NCBI GenBank assembly: GCA_019693395.1
Contig: JAAMXP010004547.1
Span: forward strand, 1 to 57,226
Direction: 5' to 3'
Length of the DNA stretch: 57,226 nt
From: Ettlia oleoabundans
Taxonomy: Eukaryota > Chlorophyta > Chlorophyceae > Chlamydomonadales
The position numbers and the translations under genes are program-made. Position 1 is the first letter of the stretch. The number at the start of each line of letters is the position of its first letter. The notes beneath the pieces were generated by a model. That model did no database searches, was not told where the DNA came from, and was given only the letters and a program-made list of their open reading frames with translations. Shown piece by piece: positions 45,851-57,226 of this stretch.

Positions 45851-48216
45851 TCACAGCGCGGAGGCTGCCTGAAGCTTGGCCGCCACCCTCTGGCCCAGGC
45901 TCTTGTCGCATTGCGACAGCATGCCCAGCCACACGCGGCGGATCTCCTGCAGACAATGGCGCGGGGGGGAAGGACGCAGGGCACACACGGGGCGGTTCAG
46001 CCATTGCTGTCCATGGCCTGGCGGAAAGGGGATGCACACAACAACGCAAAAAAACCAGCCAAGCCATACACATGTTTTGTCGGTCCACCAACACTCGGCC
46101 ACATGCAATGCCCTCATGGCACTCCCATCAAGCCACAACACAGCTCCGCAAAACCCAACAACCAAGGCCCNNNNNNNNNCCACCCACACACAAACACACA
46201 CCACCACCACACCCACACCACACCCACACACCGCCACCACCCACCCACACCCACAAAGCAGCTAGATGAGCTGACCTGCGTGGTGCGTGGGTGCAGCAGC
46301 AGCTCGTTGGCGATGCGGTTGACAAAGCGCTCCTGGCGCTCGGGGTCAAAGCTGCGGAAGCGGTCGCCAGGCTGCTTGAAGTTGTTCTCCTTGGGTATCA
46401 CAGCTGCAGGGCGGAGAAGGGGATGTAGGGAAATACACGAGTCAGGGTAATGCTCACAAAGTATCAGAACAAAAGGAACTGCGAAAGACAGATTGGCGCG
46501 GCAAGTAGCAGTTGAATAGTGAGAACTTGGCAGGCTATGCAAGCAATGTTCTGGTGTTGTACAGCAGTTGCAGAAGTGCTGACCAGCACTGAACGTCTGC
46601 AGCATGAGGTGCAGCGTCCAACGGCCGCACAAACAACAAACCAGCTCGGACGTGCCAGGCACGTGTGCAAATCGAGTTGGGCGCAGCCACAAGCGCCAGT
46701 GCAGTAAAATGCATGGTTAGCCCGTGCTCTTACCACGCTCGCGGCGGCCCCCGATGGGGCGGGACACGATTGGGTACTGCTCAGCCTGGCGCACGGGGTC
46801 GAAGCGTGAGGGGAAGTAGTTGATCTGCAGGGAGGCAAAAAGTAAACCTGTTGATCATGACCAACCCTGATCAACATAATCCACCTTGACCTCCGTGCTT
46901 GTGCATGGCACAGCCATGTTCAACAAGCACATGCGAGCAGTAGCAACGCAGCGCAAAACACAGAATTGCATGAAGGCGCCAACAAGGTGGAAAGTTTATG
47001 GAAACCAGGGTTGGGTACAACGTATCCGGCAAGAGCAAGCCAGGTACCACAACTCACACACATCCTGACACACACCCCACCCACCTCCTCGCTGCGTTGC
47101 ATGAAGTTCATGAAACCCTCGTGGTGGTTGTTGTGGTGCGCGCACTTGGGCGCATTCACGGGCAGCATGAGGTAGTTGCCACCCAGGCGGTGGCGCTGCG
47201 TGTCCTGGTACGAAAATATGCGTGTCTGCAGCAGCTTGTCGTCGCTGTAGGCCACACCTGCGGTACAAGAGAACAAAGGCGTGGTGCAAAATTGATTATC
47301 AAAGCAGGTACAGCAATGCAGTACAAGACTGGAGGTGAGGGGTGAGGGTGCCAGCAGCCTTACAGCTACCCACACCAAACATCACTCACGCCAAACAAGG
47401 AAGTGGCCACTCTTTTGCTATTACACATTACACAATACAAAGTACTACACAGCCAGCCAGCCAGCAGAGTGCCAGCTGGGAGGGAGGGCTGAGAATTCAG
47501 CTTGCCCACCTGGCACCACCAGTGCGGGGCAGAAGGCCAACTGCTCGTTCTCGTTGAAGAAGTTGTCGGGGTTGCGGTTCAGCACCATGCGCCCCACAGG
47601 CTGCAGCAGAGTCCAAGGGGAAGGGGAAGCCAGTTTGCTGAGCAGCTTGCGACATGAACGGGTGGCTGGGTCCGTAATGAGTAGCCGAAGGGCAGGTTGG
47701 GGGGTAGGGTGGGGTGGGGTGGGGGTGGTATCGCGCGACGAATCTGTTATTGAAAGTGTTGCCTGGGGTGCTCCTCATCCAGCTGTCGGCAGTACACACA
47801 CCGCCATGGATTAGATACGCCCCCGAACTTCAGCGTGCACACATCCTCAAGTCCATACCCACAGCAATCACCCACACACATATTGCACTGCCAACCTCCC
47901 AACTCGCATCGCCCACTCAACTGCAGTGAGACCCTGATCACCCACCAACCTCCAAACCCGATCACCCACCAACCTCCCAACCTGAATCACCCACCCACCT
48001 GCAGCGGGAAGACATCCTCCGGCCAGGTCTTGGTGACGTCCATGGGGTCAAAATCGTACGAGTCGGCACGCTGCAGACAGTCGGGAACACAAGACTGATA
48101 CAAACCAATGCGCTGGACATACAAGGATGAATGGAAACCGGCCAGCGGCGGGTACACCCAGTGAAAAGGGCTTAGAAATGCAAAGTGCGGGGGATAAGGG
48201 GTAGCGCAGATAAGGG

Positions 48217-48248
<32 letters not shown>

Positions 48249-51200
48249 CAAGCAAATCATTGGACCACTGCATTGAAAGAGAACAAGGGGGTGGGGGGTG
48301 GGGGTGGTATCCCAGCCTTACCGCTGGGTCCATGGTCTGGATGAAGAGGCGCCACTCAGGGTACTCGCCGCGCGCAATGGAGTCATACAGGTCCTGCGTT
48401 ACGGGACGGAGGGACAGACGGTACAAGAAGAGGGTGACAGGAGACACAATATGAGTACAGGTAGTGCACCAAATGGGTGTCACAGCGGCTTTGCCACACC
48501 GCAGAGGCACAAGGAGTGCAGCAGCACTTAAAAAAGTACACCTATATGGGGCGCCTGCGGTTGCCAGGTGCACTACCAACCAATCCATCACCACCCACCC
48601 ACACCCTCTACAGACCCATCAAACCGAACCTGTGTGGCGTGGCTGTGGTTGGAGCCTCCCACTTGCACCGCCTCGTCATCCAGCAAAAACTCCACGCCTG
48701 CGGATGGGAAGGGAGGAAATGGAAAAGATGGAAAGGCAGGAAATGGGAAAGGACGGAAGGGAGGGAATGGAAAAGGTGGAAAGGGAGGAACTGGAAGAAA
48801 ACTCGGTGGAAGGCCGCGCCTAATCTACCTCACAGCCAGTTCACGTAAAGGAGAAGAACAACATTGGAGAAGGATTTGAGTCAAGACCAACATACCCACA
48901 GCAGCACCGCAAGAAGTTCCAGTTGTGGGCTCCCAGCAGAACTCAGTTAAGGCCGCAGGCAGGTACAATTGTACAAGGTTCAGCGAGACATACACTGCCC
49001 CGCACCGCAGGTGGGCTTCTCGTGGACGCTGGAAACTCAGCAGGCAGGCAGATATACTTTTTTCAGTACAAGAATCCACGAGACACACACCCAGCCCCCT
49101 GCCACTCACCACATGTGGGCTTCCAGTGGAACTTGACCAGCGTCTCCCTGCCCTGCGCATTCACCAGCACAAAGGTGTGCACCCCAAAGCCCTCCATGTG
49201 GCGGTAGTCGCGGGGCACGCCCCAGTCATCCATCAAGAAGGTGAACTGCGGGTAGGGAGGCGGGATGGAAGACATAGTATCATTGATACATACAGCAAAC
49301 TAGAGAAGCCCGGTGTTATAAAAAGACAGATTGAACGGCAGAAAAAGGGTTATGGGAGGGAAATGCAGATGGGGCATGCTGAAACACTTGTGCAAGGACC
49401 AGCCGCATTGCGAGTTGTACCACAACTGTACAGAGCAAGCAGAGGGTGCAGACTGATCAAAATCAAGGGCCTTCTGAACCGCAAAAACGACAGACCACCG
49501 ACCCCGCCCCCGCCCCACACCCACCATATGCATGGCCTCTGGGTGGTGGGAGAAGAAGTCGGCAATGCGCCAGCCCTCCTGCAACGCGTGAAGGCCAAGT
49601 CACAGTCAAGATAACTGTTAGGCAGGAGTGCGATCAACTTCTCACAACAACAAGTTGAAACACGTTTTCTGCAAGGCGCGCACAGGGTCTTGAGTCGGCA
49701 CCGCGAGGGTGCAAACAGAAAAGCAGCCGCCAAAACCGATCTCCAATTAGCCAAAGTGCCCACACTCATCCGTTGCTGAATGCAGACCCACCCACTGGGT
49801 GTCCACCCAACCACCCCACCCACCTGGATGTGTGACTTGGGGTTTGGCTTCAAGCTGTGCACCATGTCGGGGAACTGCATGCCGTCACGGATGAAAAACA
49901 CCTGCGGCAAAGGAAGGGAGGGAGGAAAAGCGGAGGCTAGATGGTAAACGTGCGTGCAGGTTGGATGGGCGGGTGGGAAGCGAGGCGCGCAGCTATCACA
50001 GGGCAGCCTGCCATAAAACCCCACCCACCGTGACTGCCATCCTAACTGCCCGCTGTATCCACCACGAGCAAACCCACAACATCCAGCTTACTGGAATGTT
50101 GTGGCCATGCTTCCCACCACTATGCTATTTTCATGCCACCTACCGGGATGTTGTTGCCGACCATGTCAAAGTTCCCCTCACGCGTGTAGAACTTGATGGC
50201 AAAGCCGCGCGGGTCACGCAGCGTCTCTGGGGACCCGCGCTCGTGAATCACCGTGGAGAAGCGCGCCTGCGTTGCGTAACAGTCAGGTTGCAGTTGCAGT
50301 TTAAACACATTGCAGCATAATTAACGGGAAAAGGAAGGGGTTGGTTGGGTTACTGAAAGAACTGATTTTGTACTGAGTTCTGTAGGACTGGAGGGCAAAT
50401 CTTCTGTGTCAGGGGCAGGGAGGGGTAGAGGGCCCACAAGGGCCGAGAGATGACTAGGGCTGTGCAAACCACTGAGGTTGCTTAAGATCATCCTGCCAAG
50501 CAGATCAGGCAGGCGGAGCAGGCGGAGGGACATGGTGTATGAGCTGCCTCCCTCGCTGACCGACAAAGCGGTCCCACGCTACAACGATGGTGGTCTGCTT
50601 TCCAAATGCACGGGGCAGGCTGGACATGCTTTTGTGTTGCTTCCTCGCACCCCTGCGCTACTCACAATGACGGGGGTCTGCACGCCTGGTGCACGCAGGA
50701 AATCGGCGCAGGTGAGGTGTGACACATCGTGGGTGACCTGCAGGGGTGGAAAGGGAAGCAGGAGGGGGCGGGGCAAGGTAAACGAGGAGCTGGTGAAGGC
50801 TCCGGTTCCGGCGTTGTGTGCTGTAAACGAGTGCACGCCACTGCTTGCTGCCTTCCAGCCGCGGCAAGTGTCATCCCTATCCAGCGCAGTTAAAAGAGAG
50901 CTGGAGACAAGTGTCAGTCGCAACGCCACATTACAACTTGTCCAGCGGCCCGACACACCTCGAAGAAGCCCTTGGCGGCGGCGCCGCGTGCGTGCACAAC
51001 GCGCTCCGGGATGCGCTCCCTGTCAAAGTTGGCCAGCTTCTCGGTCAGTTGGTAGTCCTCAAGCAGGATGGGACCGCCTGCGGGAGGAAAGTATGACAGG
51101 ATGAGCGAGCGACGAGTAAGTGAGACAGGTGCAGGACGCCTGGGGCGGGCTGGAAGGTGCGGCGGCAGGCGGAAGCGGGAAACTTGAGGGAGTTGAAGGT

Positions 51201-52000
51201 TTACCTAACACTGTGCCTATGAGCCAAGCAGACAGCAGCAAAGGTGTGGACATGCATTTCACAGCAAGGAAGCAGGTGCGGAGGCAGGAAATAAAGCAGC
51301 AGAGAACATCGAGGCATTCTTAGTTGGGCAGGCCATCCCAGTCCTTCTCTAGCCCTGCAGTACTGGAGTGCTGCGGGGCTTTCTTGCCAACTGCTGAGTG
51401 CACTCACCAACTCCCACGGTCAACGAGTTGTTGACATTGTAGACCTGCATAGCAGATTGTCAAGCAAGGCAGGAAACGGCGATGAATCGCTGCAAGGCGC
51501 AGCAGGTGGCTGCCAAACAGTAGGCAGCCAAGGCCCTTCCAAGTCCACCGGCTGCGAGAAAAGTGGGTGGAAGGGCTGCTGCTACTCATGCATGCTCCCT
51601 ACCGGGGCCCCCGAGTTGGTGGTCCAGTGTGGACTGTTGTGCGCGGAGGAGGGGCGGAACTGCAGACGGCAGAGGCCAGGGGGAGCAGGCATGGCGGTGA
51701 GGTGTGGGCCAGCGGCGGCACGGCGGCAAACCACAGTTGGCCGCGGGGTGTCGGGTCACTGGGACCAGGCCGCCGGGGCGGTTGGGGGGGGACTGGATCC
51801 CAAGCGACAGGAGACAAAGCTAGCTCCGACGAGGCATGCTAAGTGGGAGGGCGGGGAAACCGTCCACCCAACCCCCTCTGCAGCCCACGCTGCAACCGCC
51901 CCACACACGGGCAGAGTGCAGCAGTGCGCGAGACGCCGCTCGCCGCCAATCAGCGCGCTGCCTGTCGGAGTGAAGCCGCACTCGCCTTATAAGGATCCAT
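45851..52000 (-). CDS. CAT: Catalase, plant peroxisomal type
   Basis: Breaks hydrogen peroxide down to water and oxygen; clade of plant catalases, usual length 492, here 493. Seventeen exons: 52000-51986, 51659-51603, 51444-51408, 51077-50959, 50737-50666, 50266-50144, 49901-49824, 49578-49525, 49245-49110, 48697-48630, 48393-48322, 48070-47999, 47600-47510, 47257-47085, 46824-46734, 46403-46276, 45946-45851; every phase agrees. Exon 1 is only five codons, MDPYK, with a GC donor (AAG|GCGAGT). Key residues fall on the plant numbering: His65 (VVHARGA), Asn138 (MVGNNIP) and the haem ligand Tyr348 ([14 protein letters not shown]). The C-terminus is QAASAL, without a clear SKL; internal signals direct many catalases to peroxisomes. 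Intron 16 contains the only unresolved bases (46171-46179). Confidence 0.97.
46171..46179. other. Nine unresolved bases (N) in a catalase intron
   Basis: The Ns are followed by a C/A-rich run (to about 46256) made of CACACC-like units. They mark an assembly or base-call problem in low-complexity DNA and do not touch an exon. Confidence 0.95.
47698..47738. repeat. G-rich tract in a catalase intron
   Basis: Plus-strand runs of three to six G (GGGGTAGGGTGGGGT and similar) in intron 12. This is the template strand for catalase, so a quadruplex could form on DNA but not in this RNA. Confidence 0.6.
48215..48250. repeat. (GGCA)n microsatellite in a catalase intron
   Basis: About nine uninterrupted copies of GGCA in intron 11. 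Likely variable in length between isolates. Confidence 0.9.
48702..48804. repeat. ~100-base purine tract forming a long pyrimidine tract before a catalase acceptor
   Basis: The plus strand is almost all A and G. In the catalase pre-mRNA this becomes a C/U tract of about 100 bases directly before the CAG at exon 10 (48697). Far longer than a usual polypyrimidine tract. Confidence 0.8.
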
Positions 52001-52205
52001 CGCGTCGATAATACGTATTTGCGACCACAGGAACCGGGAAGCAGCCGGAAGACAGCGCCGAAAGCAAGAGCAGAGGGCTGTCTTGAGAGCTGACACCGTG
52101 GCCCCTTTCCTCCGCCGCCGGGCCTGTTCGCTGGCTTTGCATAGCCATCACATTGATATTGCCCTTGTTGAGTTTGGGCACGTTTGGAGTCCGGCAACTG
52201 CGACA
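52001..52205. promoter_or_regulatory. Head-to-head promoter of catalase and tRNA m7G methyltransferase
   Basis: Only 205 bases separate the two start codons. They must hold both 5' UTRs and both core promoters. No clear TATA box; a TACGTA palindrome lies just upstream of catalase near 52010. Shared regulation is inferred from spacing. Confidence 0.5.
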
Positions 52206-54198
<1,993 letters not shown>

Positions 54199-54348
54199 GC
54201 GGCGGCTGTCACCGCCACTCCGCTATATTCTTTCTTTTGCCTCGTGCAATCGTCTTACCCGTTTACTGACCTCCCTGTAGCCCCTGTCGACACTAATCTT
54301 TAACATTAAAGGCATGGGAGGCTGTTGACCGGCCAGTCAGACATCGGG

Positions 54349-57226
54349 ATGGCTGGGGTGGCGTCCACAGGCGTGGCGGCCGCTATGTCGGCGCTGCAAC
54401 CCAGGTGAGTAAACAGTATGAATTGGGGTCATGGAAGCAGCCGCGGAACCTTCCGAGCCACCTGTGCCTTCTCGCAGGCACTGCTTTGGCGCCCTCGGCT
54501 CTCGCGCCCAGGGCCTGTTTTGGGCAGATGAGAACACGGTTGCTTACCTGTGCGGTCGATCCATTGTCCTGTACCAGCCCGACACTAAGGCCCAGCGCTT
54601 TGTTGCGGGCAACCCAGACGCCGCGGCCATCACGGCCTTTGCTGTCTGCCCCTCCAAGCGCCTGCTGGCACTGGCTGAGCGCGGAGACAAGGCTACGGTG
54701 ACTGTGTTTGATCTTCAAACGGGGAAGCGCCGCAAGATCCTTACCGCCAGCTCAGAGGGCACCAAGGTGGGGGTGGCGGAGCGGTTGCAGGGCCTCCCAG
54801 CAAAACATTGCGCCTCTTCTGATTGCCAGCTCATCCACAGCATCAATATACTTCCCGGCACTTGAATCGGTTCATGACTTAGGTCACCCACAGCCTGTCC
54901 CGCACCTGCAGGAGTTTGTGAGCGTAGCATTCAGCGGCGATGGGCGGCTGTTGCTGTCACAGGGCGGCGCCCCCGACTGGTCGCTGTACATGTGGGGCTG
55001 GGAGAAGTCCAAGTTGCTGGCCAGCGTGCGCACCGTCATCCAACCGGGACACTCTGTGGTGCAATGCCTGTTCCAGCCAGGTTTGGAGGGGTTTGCTCGC
55101 CGTTGCGGGCGGCGGCCTTTTCGGCGGGAGGGGGAGCTGTAGTCAGACATCGCAACTGCTGGTGCACATCCCATGTGTCTACTTGTGCGCTATGTAGCGA
55201 TCAGTATAGCACTGTGAACACATGAACTGCTGCCTGCCTGCAGGCGATAACCCGCAGCACATCAGTGTGGTGGGTGAAGGCATCTGCTGCCTGTACCGCC
55301 TTGAAGAGGGCAATACGCTGCGCCCGCTCCCCAACGTGCTGCACAAGCGCGAGGCGCCGCACTACTCCTGCCACACGTGGCTGCTGGACAACGAGGCAGA
55401 GGCGATGCTGGCGGTGGGGACAAAGCGGGGGGAGGTGCTCATTGTGTCAGAGGGAGATGTGCGGCAGGCGATGGCACCTGAGGCTGGGTGCTGTGTGGAG
55501 GCGGTGGCGGCTTCCAACAAAGTGAGCTTGGCAGCATTATACCAGCAGCCACATTGCTGCTGTAGTGTATGCACCGACCAGCTGTGCCAGAAGTGGCAGT
55601 TTGGCGTTGAGTGGCATTGTTGTAGCTGCACTGGTATGCTACTTGGTGGCAGCGCGGGGCAATGCACATGGCTGGCAGAAAGGTGGAGGTGGTTCTTGGC
55701 AGCGTTTGTGTATCATGTGCAGGATATCAAAATGCCATGCGGCCAGCCAGCAGCATTGCTTGTGTGTGCCATATTGTGTTTACGGGTCCTCGTATGCAGG
55801 GGTTTGTGGCAGGCACTAGCACGGGCAAGCTGCTGGCCTATGAGCGGGACAGCGAGAATAAACCGTACCGCCTGCACCGCACCTTTGGCATCGACAGCAG
55901 CAGCCCCAGCGGCGGCACGAGCGACCGCAGCGCTGGCGGCGGGCATTACGGGACCGAGCCACCACCTGGCACTGCAGCCTCAACAGCGTCAGCCGCTTCA
56001 GTTAGCACGCTTGCTCCCTCAGCGGCGGCGGCTGGTGCCGCCCCTGGCCCGGCGACCAGCCGCCCCATCAGCCTTGCAGTAGCACCAGTGGACGACAGCG
56101 TGGCCTGTCTGACCAGCGACAACCAGCTGCTGCTTCTGGCTGTGGCCCCAGGCGACCGCCGAGGCACCTTTGCCGGGCTGCAGCGCCTGGCTCCGGGGTT
56201 CCACTCAGGCGAGGTCACCGGGCTGGCCACCTGCGTGCGGCGCTCTGTGGTGGCGACAGCTGGCGCTGACCACACCATTCGCATCTGGAACTACTTGGAC
56301 AAAACCTCGGAGCTGGTGGGTGGGGGCCTTGAAACCATTCTTTCTACCCTGAAGCGTAGAAGGCATGCTTTCCTTGCGCCAGGGACATCTTTCCGTCCTT
56401 CCGATTCCTCCAACGATAGCATCATGTGACCAGTTGCATGGTGACGCGCTTGTCAAAATGCGCTGTTGCTCTCTCGCTAGCCCTCCTTGCGCTGTCCAGA
56501 CCCTCCTGACTTGTTTGCAACCCTAACAGCCTAGTGCACCTAAACCCACTGCTGCAGGTAAAGTCAGTCGAGCAAGATGTGCTGAGTCTGGCGCTACACC
56601 CCACCGGCTATATGCTGCTGGCAGGGTTTGCTGACAAGTTGCGACTTTTGATGGTGCTGGCAGGTGGGTGGTTGTGTTGCCGCTTTGGTGGGGTGGGTTG
56701 GATTGGAGGGTGCTAGAAGGGTGGGCCAGGGCACGGTTCAGTATGTATTCGTGCTGTCAGCGGGCGGCTGGCATGTTAGGTCTGGCTTGGACTACAGGAC
56801 CCGGCTTAGCACGACTCAAGCCATGGCATGCTTGCATGAAAAGCTTTGCCTCAAGAGCCCTGGCCCAAAGTGGAAAACCTATTCCACCGTGCTGGCCCAC
56901 GGTGGAAAGCCCACCCGGCCATACTGTTGGTTACCACCCATATTCCTGTCTTTCCTCCCTCTTTCGATGTGCTGCAGACGATCTTCAGGTGGTGAAGGAG
57001 CTGCCTATCAAGGCGGCCCGTGACTGCTGCTTCTCAAACGGGGGGCAGTACTTTGCAGCGATCAACAGCAATACAGTACACGTGTACTGCGCATACACCT
57101 GCGCCAGCCTGGCCGTATTGCGAGGCCACAATGGCAAGGTGGGCGGGGGGTGAGTGGGCAGGCAGGGCATGCTGACCGTCCAAGGTTAGCTGTCGGGGAA
57201 AGGGGCATTTTTGGGTGGAGCGCATT
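54349..57226 (+). CDS. CFAP57: Cilia- and flagella-associated protein 57 (CFAP57/FAP57, WDR65), 3' partial
   Basis: WD-repeat protein of the axoneme that helps to place inner dynein arms. The first 525 residues are here; the gene runs off the right edge within an intron. Exons: 54349-54404, 54478-54766, 54912-55080, 55244-55521, 55800-56315, 56558-56663, 56978-57138. The protein reads VAYLCGRSIVLYQPDTKAQR, AVCPSKRLLALAERGDKATV, FDLQTGKRRKIL, FSGDGRLLLSQGGAPDWSLY, HTWLLDNEAEAMLAVGTKRG, FHSGEVTGLATC, TAGADHTIRIWNYLDKT, ALHPTGYMLLAGFADKLRLL, CCFSNGGQYFAAINSNTVHV and RGHNGK, in family order. An Ala/Ser/Gly-rich stretch of about 80 residues (within 55900-56060) interrupts the propeller and is not typical of animal CFAP57. 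It begins 150 bases after the methyltransferase stop. Confidence 0.92.

Overview
This is nuclear DNA of a green alga; a Chlorella-like trebouxiophyte is my guess. The evidence is as follows. The genes are GC-rich and cut into many short exons by roughly 100-400 base introns. Two proteins carry plastid transit peptides (a KAS I condensing enzyme and a SET-domain methyltransferase), and a third may. The catalase is of the plant peroxisomal type, there is a flagellar gene (CFAP57/FAP57), and TGTAA elements, the usual chlorophyte polyadenylation signal, lie behind several stops. I built the gene models by hand from protein similarity recalled from the families plus splice sites and codon phase. 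In nearly every model the exon lengths and phases add up exactly.

Layout: the 3' part of a malonyl-CoA synthetase gene (AAE13/ACSF3 type, +, to 2951) converges on a plastid SET-domain methyltransferase (-, 3279-6973). That gene is divergent from plastid 3-oxoacyl-ACP synthase I (+, 7364-10737). Three minus-strand genes follow: an EF-hand mitochondrial carrier (11684-16518), a six-hairpin-glycosidase-like protein (16769-19945) and the tRNA adenosine deaminase subunit TAD3 (20127-21777). From 23474 to 25329 lies a truncated, frameshifted copy of a DUF3638-type gene. A second Rubisco-LSMT-like SET protein (25868-30250), a tiny BRI3-like cysteine-rich protein (31071-31736, -) and a SANT/Myb-like protein (33334-34370) come next. 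Then comes the longer DUF3638/DUF3645 paralogue with an ankyrin-like exon, in the opposite orientation (35068-39353, -), which has an in-frame stop. A Golgi-type sulfotransferase (40344-42327) and a small secreted, possibly GPI-anchored orphan (44273-45203) precede the catalase gene (45851-52000, -, 17 exons). Catalase is head to head with a tRNA m7G methyltransferase (52206-54198). CFAP57 (54349 onward) runs off the right edge.

Functionally the genes are mostly unrelated housekeeping functions: malonyl-CoA supply and fatty acid elongation, plastid protein methylation, ATP-Mg/phosphate-type carrier transport, tRNA modification, peroxide removal and cilia. The notable features are the inverted pair of DUF3638 genes, each with a disabling change; the four GC-AG introns, one following a 15-base coding microexon of catalase; the closely spaced divergent pairs; and a SET domain with an embedded hydrophobic hairpin. 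I saw no transposon, tRNA, rRNA or CRISPR array.
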